A stretch of 64,000 bases of DNA. Origin: Leifsonia sp. PS1209. GTDB lineage: Bacteria > Actinomycetota > Actinomycetes > Actinomycetales > Microbacteriaceae. Shown here piece by piece: positions 1 through 7,832 of the stretch. Numbering within the stretch: the stretch's first letter is position 1; the number at the start of each line of letters is the position of its first letter. A program made the position numbers and the translations under genes. The notes beneath the pieces were generated by a model, which saw nothing but the letters and a program-made list of their open reading frames with translations, did not search any database and was not told the origin of the DNA. The DNA lies in contig NZ_CP051154.1 in the NCBI RefSeq assembly GCF_012317045.1, positions 1,550,001-1,614,000 on the forward strand, read 5' to 3'.

Positions 1-597
1 GTCGTCGAGGGCGGCTGCAACGGCAACCTGCGCGTCGAGGTGCGCACGTACGGACTGCGGGCGCACTCGGCCCGCGGCTGGATCGGCGACAACGCCATCC
101 ACAAGGCCACGCCCATCCTGGACACGCTGGCGGCGTACACGGCGCGCGAGGTCGAGGTCGACGGGCTCGTCTACCGCGAGGGCCTGAACGCGGTCGGCAT
201 CACCGGTGGCGTCGCCGGCAACATCATCCCGGACGAGTGCATGGTGCACATCAACTACCGGTTCGCGCCGTCCCGCACCTCGGACGAGGCCATCGCGCAC
301 ATGCACGAGCTGTTCGGCGACTACGAGATCACCGTCGTCGACCGTGCGGACGGCGCCCGCCCCGGACTGGATGCGCCGCTCGCGCAGGAGTTCCTCGCGG
401 CGGTCGGCGGAACGGCCAAGCCGAAGTACGGCTGGACGGACGTGGCACGGTTCAGCGCGATGGGCATCCCGGCTGTCAACTACGGCCCCGGCGACCCGCT
501 GAAGGCGCACGCAGACGACGAGCGCGTCGCGGTCGACCAGATCACCGCCGTCGAGGCGGGACTCCGCGCCTGGCTGACCGGTGCTTCCCGCCGCTGA
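1..597 (+). CDS. dapE: Succinyl-diaminopimelate desuccinylase, C-terminal part (partial)
   Basis: The gene enters from the left edge; 198 residues are visible in frame 1. It is an M20-family metallopeptidase: the dimerisation (lid) domain begins with the RAHSAR segment near residue 22, followed by GGVAGNIIPDE and the NYRFAP strand. The C-terminal part returns to the catalytic domain with GWTDVARF, AVNYGPGDP and AHADDE, the last holding a metal-ligand histidine. In this family it hydrolyses N-succinyl-LL-diaminopimelate in the lysine/peptidoglycan pathway. The actinobacterial layout (next to DUF3117 and an O-methyltransferase further on) favours DapE over other M20 enzymes. The metal-binding N-terminal half is outside the window. 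Confidence 0.88.
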   Translation, partial: VVEGGCNGNLRVEVRTYGLRAHSARGWIGDNAIHKATPILDTLAAYTAREVEVDGLVYREGLNAVGITGGVAGNIIPDECMVHINYRFAPSRTSDEAIAHMHELFGDYEITVVDRADGARPGLDAPLAQEFLAAVGGTAKPKYGWTDVARFSAMGIPAVNYGPGDPLKAHADDERVAVDQITAVEAGLRAWLTGASRR

Positions 598-1816
598 CGT
601 CGAGGCGCCGCCGGCGGCGGGCGGCCTCCAGCGCACCTGGGCGCGCTGGTGGGTGCGGGTGCTGGCCGTGTACGCGGCGAGCAGGGTCGTCTCCACCGTC
701 TTCCTGCTGATCTTCGCGAGCGTGCAGGGCAAGAACCCCTGGACGGGAGCGCACCCGGACTACTTCTCGTTCGCGACGATCTGGGACGGGCTCTGGTACA
801 ACATCGTCGCCGTCTCGGGCTACCCGTCGTCGCTGCCGACGGTCGACGGCATCCACGTCACCGAGAACGCGTGGGCGTTCATGCCCGGGTACCCCGGCCT
901 CGTGAACGTCGTCATGTTCCTGACCAGGATGCCGTGGGCCCCCGCCGCCGTCACCGTCTCCGTGCTCTGCGGGGCAGGGGCGACGCTCGTCTTCTACCGG
1001 CTGATGCTGCGGGTCGGCCTGTCCGCGTCGACCAGCCTGTTCGCGGTGGTGCTGTTCTGCGTCTCTCCGGTCTCCCCGCTGTTCCAGCTGGCGTACGCGG
1101 AGTCGCTGTATCTGCTGCTGCTCGCCACCGCCCTGCTGCTGCTCGTCGAGCGACGATACGGCTGGCTGTTCCCCGTGGTCACGGTCATGGCGTTCACCCG
1201 GCCGAGCGGACTGGCGTTCGCGCTGGCGCTCGGGATGCACGTGATCTACCGCTGGGTGGTGCGCCGCCGCGACCCGTTCCCGGTGCGCGACCGCATCCTG
1301 AGCCTGTCGCTGACGGTGTTCAGCGGGCTGGCCGGGCTGGCGTGGCCCGCCATCGCCGCCGCGGCGACCGGGTCGATCACGGCGTACACGGACACCGAGC
1401 TGGCCTGGCGCTCTCCATACATCGGATACACGCACCTGGTGCCGTTCGCGTCGTGGTTCCAGGGCGCGTACTGGTGGTCGAACGCCATGCTCGGGCTGCC
1501 GGGCTGGCTCGGCATCGTGGTGCTCGTGATCGTGCTCGCCCTCTTCGCGATCACGCTGTTCTCGCCCGGTGTGCGGAGGCTCGGCGTCGACCTGCGGTTC
1601 TGGATCGTGGCGTACGCGCTGTATCTGCTTGCCGTGTTCTTCCCGCAGTCGAGCACGTTCCGGCTGCTGATGCCGCTGTTCCCGCTGCTCGGCGCGATGG
1701 CGCTGCCGCGCAGCAGGGTGTACCGGGTGGGGCTGGTGCTGCTCTTCCTGGCGCTGCAGGTGGGCTGGCTCGCGATCGCCTGGGGTGTCGACGGAGCCGA
1801 CTGGTCGCCCCCGTGA
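581..1816 (+). CDS. PIG-V-like polytopic mannosyltransferase
   Basis: A 411-residue integral membrane protein with roughly nine to ten hydrophobic segments. After a short cytoplasmic N-terminus comes an arginine-flanked first helix (VLAVYAASRVVSTVFLL) and then a loop with the segment WDGLWYNIVAVSGYP, the acidic/WDG luminal loop typical of PIG-V/GT-C polyprenyl-phosphate-mannose-dependent transferases. It likely adds a mannose to a lipid-linked or protein acceptor on the outer face of the membrane. The GTG start at 581 lies 17 nt inside dapE, so translation is probably coupled; a second in-frame GTG at 649 is less likely because it would cut into the first helix. Acceptor unknown. Confidence 0.7.
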   Translation: MLPAADVEAPPAAGGLQRTWARWWVRVLAVYAASRVVSTVFLLIFASVQGKNPWTGAHPDYFSFATIWDGLWYNIVAVSGYPSSLPTVDGIHVTENAWAFMPGYPGLVNVVMFLTRMPWAPAAVTVSVLCGAGATLVFYRLMLRVGLSASTSLFAVVLFCVSPVSPLFQLAYAESLYLLLLATALLLLVERRYGWLFPVVTVMAFTRPSGLAFALALGMHVIYRWVVRRRDPFPVRDRILSLSLTVFSGLAGLAWPAIAAAATGSITAYTDTELAWRSPYIGYTHLVPFASWFQGAYWWSNAMLGLPGWLGIVVLVIVLALFAITLFSPGVRRLGVDLRFWIVAYALYLLAVFFPQSSTFRLLMPLFPLLGAMALPRSRVYRVGLVLLFLALQVGWLAIAWGVDGADWSPP

Positions 1817-1874
1817 TCGGCGGTCAGCCCCGAACGCGGGTGGATTCGATTTCCGCCCGTCCGCTCCGATGACA

Positions 1875-1904
1875 GATAATAGACATACATCCACGAAAGG
1901 GGAG
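1875..1904 (+). promoter_or_regulatory. Probable -10 box and strong RBS of the DUF3117 gene
   Basis: GATAAT at 1875-1880 is a good -10 hexamer in an otherwise GC-rich stretch, and AAAGGGGAG at 1896-1904 is a strong Shine-Dalgarno 4 nt before the ATG at 1909. No clear -35 is visible. Confidence 0.4.
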
Positions 1905-1908
1905 CTGC

Positions 1909-2082
1909 ATGGCGGCCATGAAGCCGAGGACCGGGGACGGGCCAATGGAGGCTGTGAAGGAGGGTCGGCTCATCATCGTGCGGGTGCCGCTCGAAGGTGG
2001 GGGACGGCTCGTCGTCTCCGTCAACGACGCGGAAGCCAAAGAACTTCACGATGCTCTCGCGAGCGTCGTGACGACCTCCTAG
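1909..2082 (+). CDS. DUF3117 small conserved protein
   Basis: A 57-residue protein. It starts MAAMKPRTGDGPMEAVKEG, has a central RLIIVRVPLEGGGRL segment and ends AKELHDALASVVTTS. This pattern is the actinobacterial DUF3117 family (55-60 residues, full length here). It is very highly conserved and has no known function that I can state; the protein should be a small cytoplasmic beta/alpha fold. It has its own promoter-like -10 and a strong RBS and is followed by a hairpin terminator, so it is probably monocistronic. Confidence 0.85.
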   Translation: MAAMKPRTGDGPMEAVKEGRLIIVRVPLEGGGRLVVSVNDAEAKELHDALASVVTTS

Positions 2083-2103
2083 CGCACACGAACGAGTACC
2101 CGA

Positions 2104-2129
2104 GGAACGGGCCCCACGGGGCCCGTTCC
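2104..2129. terminator. Bidirectional hairpin between convergent genes
   Basis: Perfect 11-bp arms GGAACGGGCCC / GGGCCCGTTCC (2104-2114 and 2119-2129) around a 4-nt loop, between the end of DUF3117 (+) and the end of the O-methyltransferase (-). There is no long T-run on either side, as is common in high-GC actinobacteria. Confidence 0.65.
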
Positions 2130-2145
2130 GCCGTTAAGGCGTCGG

Positions 2146-2778
2146 TTACGGCGTCAGCTTGGTGAGCTGCAGCAGGCCGTCTCCCGCGGGGGAGAGCGCG
2201 GCGATCACGGCGCCTGAGCCCGCGGTCTCCGTGATGAGCGTTCGGAAGCCGGTCGCGACGTCGTCCCGCGCCGCGGGGTCGGAGACGCGGCCCTTCCAGA
2301 GCGCGTGCGCCACGAGCACGGTTCCGCCGGGGCGGGCGAGGCGGAGGCCGTGCTCGACGTACTCGATGACCGAGCCGGGGTCGGCGTCGACGAAGACGAT
2401 GTCGTAGGAGTTCTCGTTCATGCGGGGGAGCACATCCAGTGCCCTGCCGGTGATCAGCCGCACGCGGTTGGAGGCGATGCCCGCCTCGGTGAAGAACCCG
2501 CGGGCGTGCTGCTGGTGGTCGACCTCGGAGTCGATCGAGGTGAGCTGCGCCTCCGTGCCGCCTGCGAGAAGCCACAGGCCGGAGACGCCGACGCCCGTGC
2601 CGATCTCGACGATGCTCTCCGCCGCCGTCGCCGCGACGACGACAGCGGCCTGCGCACCGATGCTCGGCGCGATCGGCTCGATGCCCAGTTCGAGCGACTG
2701 CTGCCTGGCGCGCGCGATCACCTCGCTCTCGACGATGACGTCGTCGGCGAATTTCCAGTTCGAATCTTTGTCAGACAC
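2146..2778 (-). CDS. SAM-dependent O-methyltransferase
   Basis: A 210-residue class I methyltransferase of the O-methyltransferase family 3 type. After an N-terminal helical part the SAM-binding motif VEIGTGVGVSGLWLL is followed by the acidic end of strand 2 (TSIDSE), ALDVLPRM, and the metal-site region DIVFVDADPGSVIEYVEH. The substrate is unknown; members methylate catechol-like hydroxyls using a divalent cation. The GTG start at 2778 (VSDKDSNW) was chosen because GGGAG lies 6 nt upstream; the open frame runs on to 2940 without conserved sequence. It is divergent from tatB. In mycobacteria the equivalent gene stands next to sigE-rseA-htrA-tatB; here sigE, rseA and htrA are absent from this spot. 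Confidence 0.82.
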   Translation of the reverse strand: MSDKDSNWKFADDVIVESEVIARARQQSLELGIEPIAPSIGAQAAVVVAATAAESIVEIGTGVGVSGLWLLAGGTEAQLTSIDSEVDHQQHARGFFTEAGIASNRVRLITGRALDVLPRMNENSYDIVFVDADPGSVIEYVEHGLRLARPGGTVLVAHALWKGRVSDPAARDDVATGFRTLITETAGSGAVIAALSPAGDGLLQLTKLTP

Positions 2779-2847
2779 AGTGCTCCCGATGCTCTCCGGT
2801 CCAGGATACGGCCAGGACGCACAGCAACACCGCAGGCGCGACCGCGA

Positions 2848-2860
2848 TACCCTTGCTCCT
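2848..2860 (+). promoter_or_regulatory. Leaderless promoter of tatB
   Basis: TACCCT at 2848-2853 then 7 nt to the GTG at 2861; no Shine-Dalgarno. The transcript is likely to begin at or next to the start codon. Confidence 0.5.
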
Positions 2861-3235
2861 GTGTTCGGTCTGACTTTCGACAAGTTGCTCATCGTGGCGG
2901 TGATCGCTGCCTTCTTGCTCGGACCGGAACGCCTTCCCACCTACGCGGCCAAGCTCGGCAAATTCACCAGGTCGCTGCGCGATTTCGCGAACGGCGCCAA
3001 GACCAGGATGCGCGACGAGATGGGCCCGGAGTTCGACGAGGTCGACTGGAAGAAGCTGGACCCGCGCCAGTACGACCCGCGCCGCATCATCCGCGAGGCG
3101 CTGCTCGACGATCCGGCCGCCACGTCGACGGTCACGGAGAGCAGCATCAAGCCGGTGACCGAGTCGGCGTACGCGCAGCGCAAGCGCAAGCTGGAGGCCG
3201 GCGCGGTCCCGCCGTTCGATACCGAATCCACCTGA
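2861..3235 (+). CDS. tatB: Twin-arginine translocation protein TatB
   Basis: A 124-residue protein with one N-terminal membrane helix (KLLIVAVIAAFLLGPERLP), the conserved GPERLP hinge and then an amphipathic helix (AAKLGKFTRSLRDFANGAK), followed by a charged, probably disordered tail. This is the TatA/B fold; the glutamate in the membrane-proximal segment and the longer tail favour TatB, which together with TatC recognises twin-arginine signal peptides. tatA and tatC are not in the window. The GTG start fits a leaderless transcript. Confidence 0.83.
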   Translation: MFGLTFDKLLIVAVIAAFLLGPERLPTYAAKLGKFTRSLRDFANGAKTRMRDEMGPEFDEVDWKKLDPRQYDPRRIIREALLDDPAATSTVTESSIKPVTESAYAQRKRKLEAGAVPPFDTEST

Positions 3236-3282
3236 GCGGAAGCCCGCAGCGCTGAATCCTCCTGGGAGGCCCCCGCATCCAA

Positions 3283-3294
3283 TACGATGCGGGA
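3283..3294 (+). promoter_or_regulatory. Leaderless promoter inside an inverted repeat, upstream of the MFS gene
   Basis: TACGAT at 3283-3288 then 6 nt to the ATG at 3295. The -10 lies within an 8-bp inverted repeat, CCCGCATC / GATGCGGG (3272-3279 and 3286-3293), which could be an operator or the tatB terminator. Confidence 0.45.
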
Positions 3295-4671
3295 ATGATC
3301 GCAACGGAGCAGACGGTCGCACGCGCGACGGTCACGCGCTACGCCGTCGGCTCGCTCGGCACGGGCGGCTTCTCCACCCTGCCGGGGCTGGTGCTCGTCT
3401 ACTACCTGACGGACACGCTCGGCGTCGCCGCGATCGTCGCCGGCCTCGTCGTGACGCTCGCCAAGGTGTGGGATGTGATCATCGACCCGGTGATCGGCGC
3501 CCGCTCCGACCGGATGCTCGCCGTCGGCGGGTCGCGCCGCCCGATGATGATCCTCGGCGCCGTCACCCTCCCCGTGCTCTTCCTGCTCACCTTCGCCGTG
3601 CCGGTCGGGACGCCCGAGCCGCTCGCGGCCGTGTGGGTGTTCGTGGCGTTCCTGCTGACGGCGACCGCGTTCAGCCTGTTCCAGGTGCCGTACATCGCGC
3701 TGCCCGCTGAACTCGCCTCCGGCTACGACCAGCGCACCAGGCTACTGACCTGGCGTGTCGTGGTGCTCACCTTCGCGATCCTGCTGTTCGGCGCGGGCGG
3801 CCCTGCTCTGCGGTCGCTCGGCGGCGACAACCAGTTCGCCGGCTACTTCCTGATGGCGCTCGTCGCCGGTGTGGTGATCGGGGCCGGGATGCTCGTGTCG
3901 GCGTTCGTCGCACCGCGCCGGCCGGCATCCACCCTCGTCCCGCCGACGGTGGGCGTGCTCACGACGCTGCGCACGAACTACGCGGCCGGGGTGGCGGCGC
4001 TCCGCGACAGCCAGCCGTTCCGGGCGCTGCTGCTGACCTTCCTGCTGCAGGGGCTCGCCACCGGGCTGATGCTCGCCGGGGCCAACTACGTGGCCACCTG
4101 GGTGCTGCACTCCGAGGATGCCGTGACGTTCCTGTTCGTCGCGCTCATCGGTCCCGCGCTGATCGTGACGCCGCTCTGGGGCGTGATCTCGCGCCGGATC
4201 GGCAAGGAACGCGGGTTCGTGGCCGCGAGCATCCTGTTCGGGGTGGCCGCGCTCTCGATGGTGCTGCTGGTGTGGTTCCCTGGGGCATGGGTGTATGCGC
4301 CGGTCGCACTGGTCGGCGCAGGGTACGCCGGGATGCAGTCGCTGCCGATGGCGATGCTGCCCGACGTGATCTCGCACGACGCCACCCGTAACGGACCGGG
4401 GCGGGCCGGGACGTTCGGCGGGATGTGGACGGCAGGGGAGACCACCGGGATGGCGCTCGGCGCGACCGTGCTGACGATCATCCTGACGCTCACCGGCTAC
4501 GTCACCCGGTCGATGACGGAGTCCACGGCGATCGCCACTGGGCAGCCGGCGAGTGCTGTCGTCGGCATCGTGATCGGTTTCAGCATCGTTCCCGCGGCGA
4601 TCGTGGCGCTCAGCCTCATCCCGCTCTCCCGGTACGGCCTGCGCAAGGAGGACATCGATGGTCGCGTTTGA
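3295..4671 (+). CDS. MFS sugar:cation symporter (GPH type)
   Basis: A 458-residue transporter with twelve hydrophobic segments. The features ARATVTRYAVGSLGTGGF at the N-terminus, WDVIIDPVIGARSD after helix 2 and the FQVPYIALPAEL segment after helix 4 are those of the glycoside-pentoside-hexuronide:cation symporters. Substrate unknown. Its stop overlaps the start of the PLP decarboxylase by 14 nt, so the two are co-translated, which suggests that the transported molecule is a substrate or product of that enzyme, though a GPH-type carrier next to a decarboxylase is not a standard pair. Confidence 0.78.
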   Translation: MIATEQTVARATVTRYAVGSLGTGGFSTLPGLVLVYYLTDTLGVAAIVAGLVVTLAKVWDVIIDPVIGARSDRMLAVGGSRRPMMILGAVTLPVLFLLTFAVPVGTPEPLAAVWVFVAFLLTATAFSLFQVPYIALPAELASGYDQRTRLLTWRVVVLTFAILLFGAGGPALRSLGGDNQFAGYFLMALVAGVVIGAGMLVSAFVAPRRPASTLVPPTVGVLTTLRTNYAAGVAALRDSQPFRALLLTFLLQGLATGLMLAGANYVATWVLHSEDAVTFLFVALIGPALIVTPLWGVISRRIGKERGFVAASILFGVAALSMVLLVWFPGAWVYAPVALVGAGYAGMQSLPMAMLPDVISHDATRNGPGRAGTFGGMWTAGETTGMALGATVLTIILTLTGYVTRSMTESTAIATGQPASAVVGIVIGFSIVPAAIVALSLIPLSRYGLRKEDIDGRV

Positions 4672-6151
4672 CTCTGCGGCGATCCTGGGGCGGCTCGCCG
4701 CGCTCCGGGCGGCGGACGCCCCGACGCACGGCGGTCGCGTGCTGAGCTACGTCTACGACTCGGGTCTCGCCGAGGTGGACGAGCTGGCCGCGCAGGCGAT
4801 GCGCCTGGTGCAGCCCGTGAACGGGCTCGACCCCACCACGTTCACCTCGGTGGCCGTGATGGAGCGCGAGGTGCTCGGCTTCGCCCGCGAACTGCTGCAC
4901 GGCGCGGACGACGTGGTCGGCTCGGTGACGTCGGGCGGCACGGAGTCGTGCCTGCTCGCCGTGAAGACCGCGCGCGACGTCTGGCGGGCGGCGGGAGGCA
5001 CCGGCCGCGCGCGGATGGTCGCTCCCGTGACGGTCCACGCGGCGTTCCAGAAGGCGGCGCACTACTTCGACGTGGACCTGGAGCTCGTCTCCGTGCATCC
5101 GGAGACGGGCGTGGTCGACGCGGACGCGATCGTCGGCAGGCTCGGGGCCGACGTGGCCCTGGTCGTCGTCTCCGCGCCCGGATACCCGCTCGCGGCGCTC
5201 GACCCCGTCGAGGCCGTCGCCGCCGCCTGCGCGGACGCCGGCATCGCCCTGCACGTGGATGCCTGCATCGGCGGCTGGATCCTGCCGTTCTGGCGGAACG
5301 CCGACGGCTCGCCGCTGCCGCTCTGGGATTTCCGCGTTCCCGGCGTCACCAGCATCTCCGCCGACCTGCACAAGTTCGGCTACGCCCCGAAGGGCGCGAG
5401 CGTGCTGCTGCAGCGCGGCCGCGACCGGCAGAGGATGCAGTACTTCGCGACCACGGGCTGGCCGGGCTATCCCGTGGTCAACCCGACGATGCTCGGCTCC
5501 AAGTCGGCCGGAGCCCTCGCGGCGTCCTGGGCGATCGTGCAGGCGCTCGGCGCGCGCGGCTTCGCCGAGCTGGCCGAGTCCTGCCGCCGGGCGACGCGCG
5601 CGCTGGCCGACATCGTCGGCGACATCGACGGCCTGCGGATCGTGGGGGACCCTGTCGGGCCGCTGCTCGCGGTCGCCACCGACGAGTCCGTTCCTCCCGA
5701 GCGCCGCGTCGACCCGCACCACTGGGCGGACAGGGCGGGGCGCCGCGGCTGGCACCTGCAGCTGCAGCCCGGTCTGGTTCAGCCGGACGGCACGCGGCTG
5801 CCGCACACCACGCACCTCACGATCACCCCGGTGACCGAGGAGCGCGTCGACGAGCTCGAGGCGGCGCTGCGCGCCTCCGCCGACGAGGTGCGCGGGGTGC
5901 CCGCGGTCGACCCCTCCGCGATGCTGGGGGCGCTCCCGCCGGGTCTCGCGGACGGCCCGCTCGACGCGGAGACGGCGTGGGGCGTGCTGCAGGCGATCGG
6001 GCTCGCCGGCGCGAGCGACGACGCGTCAGGAGCCACGCTGCCGGACGAGCTGGCGCCGTTCCTCGCGCTGATCGGGGCGCTGCCCCGGCCGCTCACCGAA
6101 CGCCTGCTGATCGAGCTGCTCGCGCGGATCGTCGAGCCGACCGAGAGTTGA
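4658..6151 (+). CDS. PLP-dependent group II decarboxylase / lyase
   Basis: A 497-residue fold-type I PLP enzyme. Landmarks: TSGGTESCLLAVKTAR (phosphate-binding region), the HVDACIGGW aspartate that contacts the PLP nitrogen, and the Schiff-base lysine in DLHKFGYAPKG (Lys239). The overall pattern matches the sphingosine-1-phosphate-lyase-like and glutamate/aspartate decarboxylase branch. A C-terminal helical extension of about 100 residues (from roughly residue 400) is not part of the catalytic core. The substrate cannot be told from sequence alone. Co-translated with the upstream transporter. Confidence 0.8.
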   Translation: MVAFDSAAILGRLAALRAADAPTHGGRVLSYVYDSGLAEVDELAAQAMRLVQPVNGLDPTTFTSVAVMEREVLGFARELLHGADDVVGSVTSGGTESCLLAVKTARDVWRAAGGTGRARMVAPVTVHAAFQKAAHYFDVDLELVSVHPETGVVDADAIVGRLGADVALVVVSAPGYPLAALDPVEAVAAACADAGIALHVDACIGGWILPFWRNADGSPLPLWDFRVPGVTSISADLHKFGYAPKGASVLLQRGRDRQRMQYFATTGWPGYPVVNPTMLGSKSAGALAASWAIVQALGARGFAELAESCRRATRALADIVGDIDGLRIVGDPVGPLLAVATDESVPPERRVDPHHWADRAGRRGWHLQLQPGLVQPDGTRLPHTTHLTITPVTEERVDELEAALRASADEVRGVPAVDPSAMLGALPPGLADGPLDAETAWGVLQAIGLAGASDDASGATLPDELAPFLALIGALPRPLTERLLIELLARIVEPTES

Positions 6152-6154
6152 CGG

Positions 6155-7297
6155 TCAGACCACCGAGATCCCGAGTTTCCGCCCGGAGAGCCCGCGCGCC
6201 CGGGTGGCGAGCCTGTCCGCCACCGACCGGATGGACACGGCTGCGGCATCGGCGGGGTCGGTGACCACGATCGGCGCGCCGGTGTCCCCGCCAGCCCGCA
6301 ACGGGATGCTCAGCGGCACCGACGCGAGCAGCGGCACCTCCTCGTCCTGTCCGGCGGAGAGGCGGCGCGCCACCTCGGCCCCGCCGCCGCTGCCGAACAG
6401 GTCGAGCACGGTGCCGTCCGGCTGGGGGAGCCCCGCCATGTTCTCGATGACGCCGATGACCTTCTGGCCGGTCTGGCGGGCGAGCACGCCGCTCCGCTCA
6501 GCGACGTCGGCGGCCGCGGGCTGCGGGGTGGTCACCACGATCACCTCGGCGTTCGGCAGCAGCTGGCCCACCGAGATCGCCACGTCCCCCGTGCCGGGCG
6601 GGAGGTCGAGCAGGAGAACGTCGAGATCGCCGAAGAAGACGTCGCCGAGGAACTGCTGGATGGTGCGGTGCAGCATCGGGCCGCGCCAGGCGACGGCGGC
6701 GGACGGCGAGTCCACGAACATCCCGATCGACACCACCTTCACGCCGTAGGCGACGGGAGGCAGGATCATGTCGTCCACGCGCGTCGGGCGCTGTGCGACG
6801 CCCTCGGCGTCTGTAAGGCCCAGAATGCCGGGGATCGAGAAGCCGTGCACGTCCGCATCCACGATCCCGACCCGCAGGCCGCGCTCCGCGAGGGCGACGG
6901 CAAGGTTGGCGGTGACGGTCGACTTGCCGACGCCGCCCTTTCCGCTGGTCACCGCGTAGACGCGGGTGAGCGAGTCCGGCCCGAACTGCTGGGCCCGGGA
7001 TGCGCGGCCTCCCCGCAGCTTCTCGGTGAGCGCCCTGCGCTCCTCCTTCGACATCACCGTCACGTCGACCGTGACGGCGGTGACGCCGGGCACGCTCGCG
7101 GTGGCGGTGCGCACATCCCGTTCGATCGTGTCGGCGGCCGGGCAGCCGACGATCGTCAGCTTGACGCCCACCGTCGCGTGCCCGGACGGGTCGACGGCGA
7201 CGCCGCCCACCATGTCCAGCTCGGTGATGGGCTTGCGGATCTCCGGGTCGAGCACACCGGCGAGGGCGTGCAGGACCGTGTCGGCCAGCTCAGCCAC
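6155..7297 (-). CDS. mrp: Mrp/NBP35-type P-loop ATPase (Fe-S cluster carrier family)
   Basis: A 380-residue protein. Residues 1-90 form a MIP18/DUF59-like domain with GCPAAD; the ATPase domain begins with the deviant Walker A SGKGGVGKST near residue 120 and has DADVHGFSIPG and LLDLPPGTGDVAIS. The family assembles or carries iron-sulphur clusters, but the CxxC that binds the bridging cluster in other Mrp proteins is missing: the segment after VIENMAG is LPQPDGTVLDLFG with no cysteine. The start overlaps the DUF1003 gene by 8 nt; transcription runs mgtE-like, DUF1003, mrp. Confidence 0.85.
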   Translation of the reverse strand: MAELADTVLHALAGVLDPEIRKPITELDMVGGVAVDPSGHATVGVKLTIVGCPAADTIERDVRTATASVPGVTAVTVDVTVMSKEERRALTEKLRGGRASRAQQFGPDSLTRVYAVTSGKGGVGKSTVTANLAVALAERGLRVGIVDADVHGFSIPGILGLTDAEGVAQRPTRVDDMILPPVAYGVKVVSIGMFVDSPSAAVAWRGPMLHRTIQQFLGDVFFGDLDVLLLDLPPGTGDVAISVGQLLPNAEVIVVTTPQPAAADVAERSGVLARQTGQKVIGVIENMAGLPQPDGTVLDLFGSGGGAEVARRLSAGQDEEVPLLASVPLSIPLRAGGDTGAPIVVTDPADAAAVSIRSVADRLATRARGLSGRKLGISVV

Positions 7298-7832
7298 GCG
7301 CCTGCGCTCCGTCGCCTTCCCTGCTGCCGTCGTCGTCGCGCCGGTCCAGGTCGTCGAGGAGGGCGCGCAGCTCGGCGCGGATGAAGTCCTTGGTCGCGAT
7401 GTCCTTGATCGCCAGCCGCAGGGCGACGACCTCGCGCGCCAGGTACTCCGTGTCCGCCAGGTTGCGCTCAGCGCGCTGCCTGTCCTGCTCGATCTGCACG
7501 CGGTCGCGGTCGTCCTGCCTGTTCTGGGCGAGCAGGATGAGCGGGGCGGCGTACGACGCCTGCAGCGACAGCACCAGGGTCAGCGCGATGAAGCCGAGCG
7601 CGATCGAGTCGAACCGCCAGGCGACGGGGGCGAGGGTGTTCCACGCCATCCAGAACACCACGAAGACGGTGAGCCCCAGGATGAACCAGGGCGTGCCCAT
7701 CGCGCGGGCGATCCACTCGGTGAACCGGCCGAACCTGTCGTTGTTGTCGACGGTCTGGCCGCGGCGGGGGATGACGGTGGTGCGGAGGCCCTTGGGCGCA
7801 TCCAGGCGGGTGTCCTGCTTACCTCGTGCCAT
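7290..7832 (-). CDS. DUF1003 membrane protein
   Basis: A 180-residue protein with two membrane helices (WFILGLTVFVVFWMAWN and FIALTLVLSLQASYAAPL), then the hallmark APLILLAQNRQDDRDR and a charged coiled coil (EQDRQRAERNLADTEYLAR) ending in the cytoplasm. This is the DUF1003 family; function unknown. In actinobacteria it commonly lies between an MgtE-domain protein and mrp, as it does here, with overlaps of 14 and 8 nt. Confidence 0.85.
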   Translation of the reverse strand: MARGKQDTRLDAPKGLRTTVIPRRGQTVDNNDRFGRFTEWIARAMGTPWFILGLTVFVVFWMAWNTLAPVAWRFDSIALGFIALTLVLSLQASYAAPLILLAQNRQDDRDRVQIEQDRQRAERNLADTEYLAREVVALRLAIKDIATKDFIRAELRALLDDLDRRDDDGSREGDGAQARG

